Assembly: GCF_003254395.2 (NCBI RefSeq)
Contig: NC_037643.1
Coordinates: 14,092,963-14,156,962, forward strand
Direction of reading: 5' to 3'
Length of the DNA: 64,000 nt
From: Apis mellifera
Lineage: Eukaryota > Arthropoda > Insecta > Hymenoptera > Apidae
Position numbers and translations under genes: made by a program. Positions 36,401-47,171 of this stretch are shown here, piece by piece (position 1 is the stretch's first letter; every line of letters starts with the position of its first letter). The notes beneath the pieces were generated by a model. That model was given only the letters and a program-made list of their open reading frames with translations, ran no database searches and was not told the origin of the DNA.

Positions 36401-38327
36401 GTTTCCTCCATGTACCCCAATAAGGTGGACGCAAATTTTCAGAAAATTGTAATAATTTAGGTCGTTGTTTCTCTACAACGATATCTTGATTTACGATGTT
36501 CGAACTACCTTCGTTTTCTTCGTCTACAAATAAAAAATATTAGTAATGTATTGTAAACAGATTAGTTATTGTTAAAGAAAAAAATAATGCTTACCTAATA
36601 AAATTATATCATCTTTTGCTTCAAGTGGCCAAGTTTTAAATGATTTGCGGGGAACAATTTTTTTATCTTTAATTTCATTAAGATATAAATTTGATATTTC
36701 CGTATTTCCTTTATTTGTTTTTTCATCTAATAATAATTTTTCCTGTTCTTCTAAAATTCTTCTACAAACTGGAGCTATTTTCATATCCGCCTTAATTTCA
36801 AAAGGCATGAAATTTTTTATTTCGGTTGTATTTTCATCTTCAATGCATTTCTCTTGTTTCTTAGCGACGAAAAAACTGGCAAAAGTTGTAGCTGCTTTTT
36901 GTTTCTTACGTTCTGCTTCTAACTTTTCTTCTTCTTTTTTTCTTTTTTCCTCTTCCTTAGCTTCTTCTCTCTTTCTACGTTCTTCCTCTTTTGCTTGTTT
37001 TTCCTTCTGCTTTTGTCTGTAACAAAATAAATATTATTACTGAAAAAAAATGTATAATTTTAAAATTATAATTGTTAGAATTATAAATGTTCATACTCAA
37101 TTTCCATTTGTTTTTTTTGTTCTTTCATTTTTTTTTCCATCATCTTCTGCTCCTTTTCAGCTTTCTCTCTTTCCTCTTTTTCTTTACGTTTTTCTTCTTT
37201 TTCTTTTCTTCGATTTTCTCGTTCTTCCTCCAATTTTTTTTCTTTTTCCTAATAAATAAACGAAATGATTCGTTGAGAATTAAATCAACAAAATAAAATA
37301 TTTAACATTATAAATGCGCTATAATAGTACATTATAAATGTTGCAATACCATTTTCGATCTTTGTCTTTCTTCTTTTCTTTTAGCAATTAATAATTTCTT
37401 TTCTTCTTGTTTAGGTGTTAATTTTTTTTGTTTTATTTTTTCCATTTTAGGAGTCTTAATATTTTTTGAGATACTAGTTATATCTTTTATTGTATTAGTA
37501 ATTGATTTTGTTTGTTCATCTTTATCTTCATCGGACGATAAAATAGCAATATCAGAATCAGTCTGAGTCGGAGAATTATTTACAATAGATGGTGAGTCTT
37601 CTATTGTATTGGTTAAATTATTTCTTGTCTCTGATACGCTTATGTTACTTATGTATTTTTTTTCAGAAGTCTTTTTAAATAAGTCATCTTTTTCTTCTTG
37701 CAAAGAAATTTGAGACTCTTCCTTTGAGTTATTTTTTTGTTTATCAGTCTTTTGAAGGAACTTTGTTAAAGGACTTGACTTTAATTTTTCTTGTTTTTCT
37801 AATATTTTTTGTCCACTCTGTCTTGGAGTTTCACATTTATTTTCAGTTTTTAATTTATTAGATGTTGAATTTTCTTTCAAATTTTCAACTTCTATCTCTT
37901 CTATATCATTTTCATTTTCTGTATCAATATCTGTATTATTCGATTTACTACCTACAATATCTGTATTCAAACTTTTCTTAAAAATTTTCATTGCTTTCGG
38001 AGAATTATTCTCGGTCGAAGGTGATGTTAATTTCCTTTTTTTACTTTGAACAACATTCGATGACTGATATTGCATTTGAAATGGCAATTGTGCTGAAATA
38101 AAATTTCAAATTACATATTAAAATATTATATATAAAATTAAACATCAATTATTATAAAAATTATAAAGAATTATATATAGATATATAGATATATTTAATA
38201 TTTTATATAATAATTACATAATAATTATAGATATTATAAATTAAATACCTTGTTTCATTTTTTTTTTCTTAATAGGAGTAATTGCCTCAATACAATCGTC
38301 TTGTCCATCATTGTCCATCATTTTCAT
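21971..38327 (-). CDS. CHAF1A: Chromatin assembly factor 1 large subunit (p150)
   Basis: Nuclear histone H3-H4 chaperone subunit that deposits histones behind replication forks and binds PCNA and the two smaller CAF-1 subunits. Coding exons, 5' to 3': 38327-38249, 38092-37350, 37248-37097, 37016-36595, 36523-36357, 24409-24261, 24189-24138, 24032-23894, 23693-23635, 22906-21971, giving 965 codons in consistent phase (human protein 956). Visible in order: Ser/Lys-rich N-terminus; Lys/Glu/Arg-rich KER coil at about 255-365; a non-canonical PCNA box-like ATTFASFF (367-374) and FMPFEIKADM; the family signatures KLLQF.EN.RPPYWGTW and EIDSDEEWEEEEPGES; an acidic ED segment ending DFMVPHGYLSDEE; and a C-terminal winged-helix region (about 698-797, HGN..GR then CWYVDEEI). 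The start follows a poly-T acceptor at 38338, so an upstream 5'UTR exon is likely. The last acceptor (AAAAG|TGTCC) is weak. The fifth intron is 11.9 kb and hosts another gene. Confidence 0.93.
24830..25985. repeat. Tandem array of about nine copies, unit about 130 bp (in CAF-1 intron)
   Basis: The block CTAGCTTTACAATAAAAAAT, then TTGATTAACTTATCTTCTAA, AAAGATACGAGATCCTTAAA and GTCAATTTTCAATCACAAAT recurs near 24885, 25023, 25148, 25285, 25415, 25550, 25695 and 25845, with a truncated copy near 25930. Confidence 0.9.
26270..26450. promoter_or_regulatory. Small GC-rich island with CACGTG E-box
   Basis: A 180-bp GC-rich patch in the large intron, with CACGTG near 26346. A 62-codon frame crosses it but has no motif. 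Regulatory role is inference from composition only. Confidence 0.3.
27300..27531 (+). promoter_or_regulatory. GC-rich island with arthropod-type initiator and consensus 5' splice site
   Basis: A TCAGT initiator at 27448-27452 is followed about 80 bp later by TTCGAAG|GTAAGT, the intron beginning at 27532. No ATG lies between the two. This is the expected layout for a short non-coding first exon of the plus-strand KLF gene 6.7 kb downstream. The motifs are seen; the linkage is inference. Confidence 0.4.
27960..28250. promoter_or_regulatory. Candidate conserved non-coding element
   Basis: A unique, higher-GC block dense in developmental-type motifs: TTTATG, GGAGATTAAATCC (homeodomain TAATCC-like), CCATTAAGATTATAG, TTGATTTAT. 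It lacks a coding frame and sits between the candidate first exon and the KLF coding exons. Confidence 0.35.
28251..31200. other. AT-rich intronic sequence without a supported gene
   Basis: A 106-codon plus-strand frame at 29300-29620 is the longest. It is basic, has no recognisable domain and no plausible splice partners, so I leave it uncalled. Short (CT)n, (GA)n and (TAA)n runs occur near 28940, 30010 and 30220. Confidence 0.45.
31200..32360. repeat. Tandem array of about nine copies, unit about 115-130 bp (in CAF-1 intron)
   Basis: Each copy shows a variable A-run, AATTTCCAAAATTTCAAGTT, CCTTCGAATTGAAATCCTCG, TCAAAATCGCAAATCGAAAG and ATTTCTAAAAG, then CATCATTGTATCG. It is clearest from 31680 to 32350 and decays to the left. 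Confidence 0.88.
32460..33040. promoter_or_regulatory. GC-rich island upstream of the KLF gene, with SOX-like palindrome
   Basis: A GC-rich block (32460-32960) about 1.3 kb before the first KLF coding exon. Both strands carry long frames, so neither is trusted. At its edge ATTGTT (33000-33005) and the palindrome ATTGT-A-ACAAT (33009-33019) form paired SOX-type sites. A proximal promoter or 5'UTR for the KLF gene is a reasonable inference. Confidence 0.4.
33458..33493. repeat. (TA)n microsatellite
   Basis: About 18 uninterrupted TA units. Confidence 0.97.
34279..35556 (+). CDS. Klf15: Krueppel-like zinc-finger transcription factor, KLF15 type
   Basis: Nuclear C2H2 DNA-binding protein predicted to bind GC/CACCC boxes; KLF15 relatives control metabolic genes in mammals and nephrocyte genes in flies. 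Coding exons 34279-34552, 34685-34927, 35028-35167, 35254-35556 join in phase to 319 codons. Residues 1-208 are acidic/Ser-rich, with a SELSELSELDSELEW stretch likely to be activating. Three terminal fingers follow: C212/C217/H230/H234, C242/C247/H260/H264, C272/C275/H288/H292. The linkers TGEKPFACTW and SHSGVKPYPC, the CGWRFSRSDEL finger 2 and the KVHR end match KLF15 better than the KLF9/13 or Cabut groups. The acceptor (GATCGACAG) abuts the ATG, so the 5' exon must be elsewhere and the N-terminus could be longer. The gene lies wholly inside a CAF-1 p150 intron, antisense to it. Confidence 0.9.
35911..35916 (+). terminator. Candidate polyadenylation signal of the KLF gene
   Basis: AATAAA 355 bp after the KLF stop codon and about 440 bp before the opposite-strand CAF-1 exon at 36357, so the nested gene can end without entering host exon sequence. 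Confidence 0.5.
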
Positions 38328-39700
38328 GTCAATGATCTCTATAAAAAAAAAAAAAAACATGAATAAAATAAAAAAATATTCAATAGTCAAAGATAAAAAA
38401 ATAAATAAATAAAATTGTATATTCTCTATTTTTACCTAAATACGTGTAAAATATAAAACTTTTCTTACAACATTACATCAATTGACAAGATCGACAAATC
38501 TGTCAATGACACATTACTATAACCTAACAATAACTTATTACATGAATATAGATAATAACAAAGCAAAGAAAAGCATATATTAAATATGTACAAATTCCAA
38601 AATTAAAATATTATATACAGATATAAAAATTTTACTATTTAAAAGTCTATTTTCAGAAATATAATACGTAGAAAATACATCACTGTAAGACAATAAGAAA
38701 ATCGGCGGGAAAATAGAGTATAGAAAGATAAAAATTTCGCGTGTTGCGTATTTCCATAAACTTTAATTTTACTAGATTCGCAATACTAACATTCAATTGG
38801 TATAACAAAGAACTTGGTAGTCAATTGGAACTTGGTAATTGGTTTGAATTTAACCAATTAAAACTTAATATTTTAGATAACATGTAAATTTATAATATAT
38901 AATATTTAATTTCAGAAATTAAATTAGAAATATTTACTTGTGACTTTCTTTAATTTATGGACAATAAAGCATTATATTTGAATACAAATAATATTTAAAT
39001 TTATAATAAAAAAAAATATTCATATCACAAATAAATTATATATATATATATTATTTAAGACATAAAAAAACTTAGATTTATTCGTAATTTATATTTTTTT
39101 ATTTTCTCTTAATTTTAAAACTTTTACTAATTAATCAAAATTTTGAATTTGATGACATCAACAACATTCAAATCAAATAATCTATCATTTTGTTGAAAAA
39201 TTTTCTCTTTGTATAAATACATTATTACCTTTTTTATAAATAAATATATAAATATTTATAAATAGATCCTAAAAACTTTGAAAATTCATTTGAAACGTTA
39301 AAATATTAAAAAGTTTCCTTTTCTTTTTCTTTTTTCCTTTTTATTTAAAAAGTCGAGATGGCGTTCGATCTCCGAAAATTCAACCATATTTATTTTCTCC
39401 GCCAGATGACTCGTTGATAACTTTGCATTCGTTCGATGAGTATCGGATACCGATCGGACGGCTTACGAAGCCGTTTGGTCAATAAGAAGCTCTTCGCGAA
39501 ACTTGAGAAAGCATAATGTACATGTGACGCGAGCAAAATATCGTATATTGATGCAGTACGCGACGTGTACTTACTTAAGAATTTCATCAAAAGGAAAATA
39601 TTAACAACGATGAAATTGTGTAACAAATAAGAAAGAATAAAAATAGTGTTGATTTGGATCGTAGAAAAAACAAGTTATAGCGAAGTGTTCTTTCTATAGT
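38249..39700 (-). other. CAF-1 p150 5' region: candidate non-coding first exon and intron
   Basis: On the minus strand TCTTAA|GTAAGT gives a strong donor (intron from 39574), and a poly-T acceptor TTTTATAG ends at 38339, 11 bp before the ATG. An intron of about 1.2 kb with a non-coding exon above 39575 fits both. The intron is AT-rich with no supported gene. A 19-codon plus-strand frame at 39358 and a minus frame at 39626-39390 cross the slightly GC-richer end and are not called. Confidence 0.45.
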
Positions 39701-39860
39701 CGAAAGAGAAAGGTCAACCCTTGTCTGGATTCTATGCAATGTACCGGCGCCCCACCCCCATTCACTGTTTGTCCTTTAAATCTAACCCCTTACTACGTAT
39801 TGAAGGGTAGCATGCCGCATACTATGCAAATCTATTATCAGCGTTGTCATTGTTTGAGAG
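39640..39860 (+). promoter_or_regulatory. Bidirectional promoter region and candidate HIP14 5' exon
   Basis: Plus-strand sequence ends at TTTGAGAG|GTAAGA (intron from 39861), a strong donor facing away from the CAF-1 donor at 39574. The block between is GC-richer than its surroundings, and an ATGCAAAT octamer lies near 39824. Transcription start sites of both genes are inferred to lie here, roughly 100-200 bp apart. Confidence 0.45.
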
Positions 39861-39871
39861 GTAAGATATGA
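39734..39871 (+). CDS. Small upstream ORF, 45 codons
   Basis: Open from ATG 39734 to TGA 39869-39871. It runs through the whole candidate 5' exon and leaves phase 1 at the donor after 39860. The peptide is Pro/Cys/Tyr-rich (starts MQCTGAPPPF) with no recognised domain. If spliced to the acceptor at about 40069 it would stop after one more codon. It may be an upstream ORF regulating HIP14 translation, or chance. Confidence 0.2.
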   Translation: MQCTGAPPPFTVCPLNLTPYYVLKGSMPHTMQIYYQRCHCLRGKI

Positions 39872-40077
39872 TATCATTGAATAGTTTTTACTGATATATT
39901 TATGATTAGAAGATAATTTTACGAATTGTACAATAATATAATCTTATCGCGAAATTGTTTTATATCTTGATGCTTTAGCGGCTATATCAATCTCTCTTTG
40001 AAACGTTCAAAGTAATTGTGTTCTGTAAATATGTATATATGTGTATGAAAGGAAAGAAATAAGATTATCATAGTATA

Positions 40078-40356
40078 ATGTTCTGTAAAAAATTTTCAAG
40101 AATGAGAAAGAATTATACATTGCAACGTTTATTAGTTCCTGACTTAAATACTAAATCGATTGTCAGTGTTCTCGATGTACTCTATAGTACACATCATATT
40201 TACAACGCGGTATACTTAGTGAATACAAACGATAGATTGATTATTGTCAAATTGAATGATATTAATTACCGGATGGTAGACATTCGTTGCGAAATAATCT
40301 CGGCAACTTCTCGTTGGATAACTTTAATAAATTTAATTTTACAAATTGAAATGTGA
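40078..40356 (+). CDS. Possible small protein of 92 residues in the first HIP14 intron
   Basis: ATG at 40078 lies just after a plausible acceptor (TTATCATAG), and the frame is open to TGA at 40354-40356. The predicted product is basic at the start (MFCKKFSRMRK), then hydrophobic-patterned and not low-complexity, containing SVLDVLYSTHHIYNAVYLVN. I recognise no family. Frames of 85-95 codons also occur by chance elsewhere in this AT-rich window. It could be a short alternative transcript from the shared promoter or noise. Confidence 0.3.
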   Translation: MFCKKFSRMRKNYTLQRLLVPDLNTKSIVSVLDVLYSTHHIYNAVYLVNTNDRLIIVKLNDINYRMVDIRCEIISATSRWITLINLILQIEM

Positions 40357-40769
40357 TTTTAAAAATTTTAATTTATAACGTAGTTTATAAAAATATTAAT
40401 AACATCATATCAATATAAAGTATCATAATATCAATATAAAATGATGTACTGCAAAATTGGCTTTGATAATAAATATTGTTAAATGTATTATTAATTAATA
40501 TAGTAATTAGAAATATTTAAAGTTTTATATAATATCAATATTATTTTAATTACAACTTTTTTAAAATAAAGTAAAGTAAAAATTGTTAAAAATTATTAAC
40601 AAAAATTATTAATAAAATTCAGAAAAATTTTAATAGATTAATATATTATTGTTTCAGTTACATTTTATAATATATAAAAATTTTAAAATTTTTTAAAATT
40701 ATTTTTGGATACACAAATTTTATTGTATCTATGACGTGATTTTAAAGTTGATATTAAAAAAAATTCAAT
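40357..40769. other. AT-rich remainder of the HIP14 5' intron
   Basis: Very AT-rich with no motif beyond a possible acceptor GATTTTAAAG ending at about 40747, 22 bp before the HIP14 start codon. In the HIP14 frame a stop precedes the ATG, which supports that start. Confidence 0.5.
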
Positions 40770-43608
40770 ATGTATGCATTAAAAATGCAAACTGCCTGTC
40801 AAAGCGAAGGCAGTGGAGAGCCTGATGATCCAAGTAGTCATCATCAGGAACCTGTTAGACCTCCAGCACAGGATTGTAGCTCATTTGACATTGTTAGGGC
40901 AACTCAGGTATTCATTTAAATAATCAATTAATTTCAAATATTATAATACTTGATTATTTAAAAATATTGTTGCCTGGATAATTTATTCTGTTTATGTATA
41001 TATATATAGTATGGAGCTTTGGATCGTGTGACTGAATTAGTAGAAGCTGGTGCTGATGTAAATCAACCAGATTCAGAAACTGTAACATTATTACATTGGG
41101 CAGCAATAAATAATCGAAAAGACATTGTAAAATATTTAATTGCAAAGGGAGCTATTGTTGATGCAATTGGTGGTGAGCTAGCTTCCACACCACTACATTG
41201 GGCTACAAGGTTAATTCTAAATTAAATATGTAATTTAAATTTCTAGTTTATTATCTAGTTTATAGTAGAATATAATGCATATTTTAACAAATATAATAAT
41301 TAAAACTTATTGTTTCTAGACAGGGCCATTTATCTACAGTTGTGATATTAATGAGAGCAGGAGCAGATCCAACTCTTAGAGATTCAGAAGGATTCTCATG
41401 TATTCATTTAGCTGCACAATTTGGTCACACTTCTATTGTTGCTTATCTAGTTGCAAAAGGAGTAAATCCAAATATGCCAGATAGAAGTGCAATGACACCC
41501 CTTATGTGGAGTGCCTATAAAGTTAATAGGTAAATGTAAAAGAATAATTAAAATACTTATTTGTAAAAATTTTTATTTATAATTATATTATATAGGTTAC
41601 TTTGAAGTTTTTTCTTTTACAGTTTAGATCCAACACGTTTGTTACTGACTTTAGGAGCATCTCATTCACTCGCAGATAATTTACATGGTAACACTGCTTT
41701 GCATTGGGCTATTATAGCTGAAAATAGTACAGCAATATCAACATTGGTTCATCATGGAGCATCTTTGGATGTACCAAATATAAGAGATGAAACACCAATG
41801 ACATTATTAGGTCGTCATATTGGTGCTGCCTGGTTAGGACATAAACTTAGTCAAGAAATCAGAGAAAAACAGGGCAGAACAAGAACATGGTGTAGAGATA
41901 AGGTATTTATTTTAATTATTTTTATTCAATTTCATTTTTTAAATCTTAATTCTTCTTTCAGAGAATGCGCTGGTATTGTATGGTCAGTACACCATTTATA
42001 GTTTTCTATGTAATTGGAATGATTTTTCAAAGTGGATTGCATTATCTAGTAAAATTAGGTGCCTTTGTCACTCTTCATATAGCACTATATTTAGCTAATC
42101 ATTTTATCTTCGATGAACGATTATTTCATATTATACCAATGTCAATTTATTTGGCTACAAAGGTGAATATTTAAAATAATATATGATATTAACTATTATT
42201 ATTACTATTATTATTATTATTAAATAATTCACTTATATAAAATCGTAATGTTAAATAATATTATAAATCTTAAATGTTGAAAACTGATTGAGTTATATCA
42301 GATAATATCTTCTGTACAAGTGATATAGACAATAAATGTCTTATCATGATATTTTAGATAACATACAAAGAAATATAATAGAAATAGATTTTTAGATTAA
42401 TTCTTATTACAATTTTTATTTAACATATAATTTGGATTTCTAATTAATATTTTTTATTATTACACATCTGTTATAGATGTGGATATACGTGACATGGATA
42501 TTTTGGCTAGGTATACATGCTGCTTGGTATTTATGGTTACTATTAGTTAGTGGGTCTGTTCCACTTTGGATATGTTTCTTACAATCCTGGAGAGGTGATC
42601 CAGGTGTGATTACAGCTACACATGAAGATAAATTAAATGTAATAGTCTTTGTGTTATAAGAATTATAAATTAATTTATTACTATTTTATTATTCTGGAAT
42701 TTTGTTATTTTCAGACGATTATAGAGTTAGCAGAGTCTGGTGGTTTTGAACCACAATCATTTTGCAGCAGTTGCCTGGTTAGAAGACCTATGAGGTCTAA
42801 ACATTGTTCTACATGTGATCGATGCGTAGCACGTTTTGATCATCACTGTCCTTGGATCAATAACTGCATTGGTAAGTCATATAAAACAATTTAAGTCCAT
42901 AACATGTATAACCAGTATAATTTGAAATTGCATTAATTTTAGATAATTTAATCTTTAAATAATACAGTTGTATTTTTATAATTTAAAATTTTTTTTTTTT
43001 AAACTTAGGTGCGCATAACCACAAGTATTTTCTGGGATTTTTAGCATCATTATTAGGTCTTTGTATTGTTGTTTTATCCGCTAGTGTACAGTATTGGCAA
43101 TTTGAATGTTGGACAAATTTAACAAATGGGCATAGCGCTGATAATTATTTAGTTGCTGCAGCTACCTGCGATGCTTGGGTAATGTGGGTTGCAGCAAATA
43201 CATGTCTCCATTTCTTTTGGGTTGGCACGCTGCTTGCGTGTCAGTGTTATCAGGTTTGTTTACTTTTTCTATTTTATCTCTAAATGATCAACTACATTAC
43301 AATTTATCAGATTATTATCTTTTTTTTTTTTTCCATAAAATAATATATATTTTTATATTATTTATCATTAGATTATGGTACTTGGAATGACAACAAACGA
43401 GCGTATGAATGCTGGACGCTACGCGCATTTTAAACAAGGGAATCCTTTTCATCGTGGTGCTCTTCAGAATGCAGCTGATTTTTGTAATTTAAGCTTTTGC
43501 GGTGTAAAAGCAAAACCCAGTTCAGACTGGTTGCATAGTTTTGATCACAAACAGAGTATTGAAAAATTACCTCTACTCGCTACAAAAGATAACTTCCAAT
43601 ATATTTAG
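40770..43608 (+). CDS. Hip14: HIP14/ZDHHC17-type ankyrin-repeat protein palmitoyltransferase
   Basis: Golgi/synaptic membrane enzyme that transfers palmitate from palmitoyl-CoA to cysteines of neuronal proteins; fly Hip14 acts on SNAP25 and cysteine-string protein. Coding exons 40770-40907, 41010-41209, 41320-41529, 41623-41902, 41962-42162, 42477-42638, 42715-42871, 43009-43253, 43372-43608 join to 609 codons (human 632). Residues about 38-270 are ankyrin repeats, with family strings TLLHWAAINNR, STPLHWATR, CIHLAAQFGHTSIVAYL and LDPTRLLLT. Hydrophobic segments at about 285-302, 305-325, 346-378 (two), 457-480 and 505-530 give the six-pass topology. The Cys-rich domain runs 414-448, with catalytic DHHC at 439-442. 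The conserved TTNE is at 538-541. All splice phases agree. A second in-frame ATG is at 40785; both are plausible starts. Confidence 0.96.
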
Positions 43609-44482
43609 AATTTTTCTTAAGGATCACTGTCATAGAAGATAAAAGAATTTTGCCATCAGAAGCTAATATAATAGTGTGTCATATCACTTATGCTTGAAGC
43701 ATACTTTTGGATTACCAAAGAGTTACTACATAATTGGAAGTGACTTTTAAAAAAATAGTGATTTTGCATATATGGATTTAAATTGCATACTATAAGTAAT
43801 TTCTTATACTAAATGAAATACAAATTTTAACATTCATCTACTATGAAAGACTGTTCTATGACGTAAGTATGCATATCCTATATTTGTGTATTCTAGTTTG
43901 TGAATATGAAACAGAAAAACACATTGCACAAGTACTTTGACTCTATTTTTACAACAAATTATGAGCCAAGATTTTTTTTTTTTTTTCTCTATATTATTAC
44001 AATTTACTCGATATAAATGAAATGTTAATATAATTGATTAAGAAATAGTTTACATTGCATTGTAAATATTTATATTTTTCATGTATAGATATTTCTATAC
44101 ATGATCATGTAATCATTAAATATGAATATGTTAATATTCGATTATAACTTTTTTTAAATTAAACATTTTACATTCTAACATAAGTATCGTTCAATTTATA
44201 ATTAATTTACATACAATTTTAAATACAATTTTAATTGTATTGAAAAAAAAAAAACGATATATGTTAACAAAACAGCCATGACAGTCAGTTCTATAAAATC
44301 ATTGTATAATGTATTTTTATCTACATTATTTATTATAATTATTTGTACTTTGTAATTTTTAAGCCTTATCGAAAAATCGTGAAAAAAGTCATAAATAGCA
44401 ATATCATTACAATTTCTGTTAATATTATAAAAATTCCATATTAAATACATTATTGGAATTGGAAAGAATGTTGCTTAATAAA
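43609..44482 (+). other. HIP14 3' untranslated region with AATAAA at 44477-44482
   Basis: AT-rich sequence after the stop codon without a coding frame. The first clear AATAAA hexamer found is at 44477-44482, just before a 21-T run (44521-44541). The cleavage site is not visible. Confidence 0.4.
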
Positions 44483-47171
44483 AATATGGCATATTTTTAT
44501 GTTTAAAAGTTTATGAAACATTTTTTTTTTTTTTTTTTTTTCAAAAAAAGAATAATCAAATATTATATAATATGATTATAAATTAAAGTTATATTATATA
44601 TTACTGTTAGCAATTTAATCCGTTTTTCGTACTTACAAATAAGTTTACCTGATTTAAGTGCCATGCTTATATTGTTCAAAAGATATCGAATTGTACTACA
44701 TGTATATTATACATATTTACACGTACGTATTTACACACGTACTTATTTATGCTCTCATAAGATTTGATTAAAGTTTCCTGTTGTATCTAATCTATTATTA
44801 CATTATGTAAAGAACGATAGCAATATAGCATAGCATATATAAAATTGTTTACTATATCTGTTTGAATGGATGTCATACTTTATCATAAAAATTTCAAAAA
44901 TTTATCTTATTAATTATACTTGTAGAAATATCAAACATAAAAAGGAGAAAAAAGAGAGAGAAGCTTGGTACACTTTTTTATGAACATATATTTACAATTA
45001 CACGTGTGACATGATAATTACTCATATAGAAAATAATTATTGAACGTTATTTTACATTCCAAAAATTCCAAAAATAATTTCGAGTGTGTAATTGCGCGTT
45101 TTTTTTTCGTTTTTAACGTTAATATGCAATTAAAAATGTATGCTTACTTATAATTCGAGTTTTTAATATTATTTAACATGAATAAATAATTGCATTGTAG
45201 TATTCGATTTAAAAAACGATTATATTAAAATTAGATTAAAAATATTGAAAGTTTTGTTGCATGAATAATTCTTAAAAGAAATGGGATTAGAAAATTTTTA
45301 CTTTTATTAAAATTTAATTAAAAATAAAAAAATCTTATTATACAAATTTTTATCAATAATTCCACTCAATCAACTGTTAAGTATAAATACTCGAATTGAA
45401 AAAAGTGCATATGTTTTTAACATTGCATTTTCAATAGGTGCCTAAATGTTTAATTATATTATATTATCTTGTAAATTTAAAAAAGAAAGAAAAAACATTC
45501 TGAGAATTGATCAAAATTTAACTTAAATATATTTTAAATAATTTTCATAATAAATTTCAAATTGAACATAGATGAATGTCACGGCATTGAATTTGAATTA
45601 AATAATATTATCATTCTGATAATAATAATAGAAGAATCATATCAATTATATAATTTTATTTTGTTCTCAGATTGTTTCAATATATTTGCGCAATATATTT
45701 TATGTATAGATCATTTATAATTTCATCATGTATATAATAACTCAACTTATTTTTATTCTATAATAATAATTTACACTTCATTCCGATGCCTTTGATACAT
45801 ATGCATATACAAAACAAAATTGATATTTAATATATATATATATATATATGTCCAAATATCATTTGTTAAAAACAAGTTTCCAATTTTGACTGCTTGTACA
45901 GAACGTTATTGAAGTGTTTGTACAAAACGTTGAAACATACATATATAATAGGTTTAATATATATATATATATTATTATTGAGCGACAAAATATTGACGGA
46001 ATGAATACTCTGTATCAGAATTATTGCAAGAAACATGTGTATAAATATTATAAATACAAGTGTAAGTTAAATGTAATTACTTCATAACAAACTATTAACT
46101 ACTTATACTCGAATGTGGTGGTACACATTTAGTATTTACGCATATTTCCATTCTAGTCCGATTGATATTATGATAATTTAGTATTTAGATTATGTGTTTA
46201 CCTCGTATTGAACACGACGAGACATAATCGATTTATGTATAGTGAATAGTTTCTTTCATTTTTTAAACGAATAAGTCGAAGAAACAAGAGAATTGTGTAG
46301 CTGCTAAAGGCACGTTTATCAACGAATAAAAATAATAATGAAAACTGTATTATATAACATTTTGAAAAACATACAAATAAGAAATAGATGAATATTTAAA
46401 ACTAAGGAAAAAATTTTATAATCAATATTCTTAAATATTAATTAGGTTTTAAATTATTAAATTGTTTGCTTCGAAAAATATTAAGTTAAAATAACGAACG
46501 AAAGATTTAAAAATACGTACGTATAAAACGTACGAAGATTTGATTCTAGTTGATATTTTTTGTGGAAAAAAAAAGAAACAAGTAAATATAGTTGTAAAAG
46601 TCTCTTCGTGACTTGTTGTGTGAATTTGAACAAAAAATTATAAAACTCTTCACTAGTGTTGCATAGACAAGTTTTAAATTATTATATCGGATTATATATA
46701 TATATATATATAGGTTAATTATACAATTCTATTTCTAATTCAATCAATGTAAATAACGATCATTTACTTCGAACAACATCTCAAGAACAAATAAAATTTA
46801 AAAGCATGGAAGGTGGAAAAATTTTTGGTAACTAATTAAAAAATTTAATCAAAATTACTATATATATATTGTAAGCAAATAAAGACAAGAAAAATTGATT
46901 TACTAATTATTATTGTTTTGTTATTTATATTTTAATTTTTAATTAATAAAAAAATCTTTGTGTATCTCATTTTTTAAAGAATTATTCATAATTTCATCAA
47001 ATGATTTTAGGTATTGAACGCTGCTAACAAGAGAAAAGTATACAATTGTGATATCTACAAACATATGAATGTAATTGTTTAGTTGCTGTCATTTGACAGT
47101 TTAATTTTGTTTTAATTTCGTGTTATCTTAATTTCAATTTTTGTTCAATTTCTGTTCAATGTGTGTTTATC
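44483..47171. other. AT-rich intergenic DNA
   Basis: No reading frame of note, no array and no RNA gene recognised; several short TA tracts. The last 100 bp, with GTCATTTGACAG near 47087, probably include the promoter of the next gene. Confidence 0.5.

Noticed and set aside
39358..39626. Short plus frame (starting MAFDLRKFNH) and 78-codon minus frame upstream of CAF-1
   Set aside because: Both lie in the candidate CAF-1 5' intron; the minus frame begins at TTG, and neither has a recognisable product.
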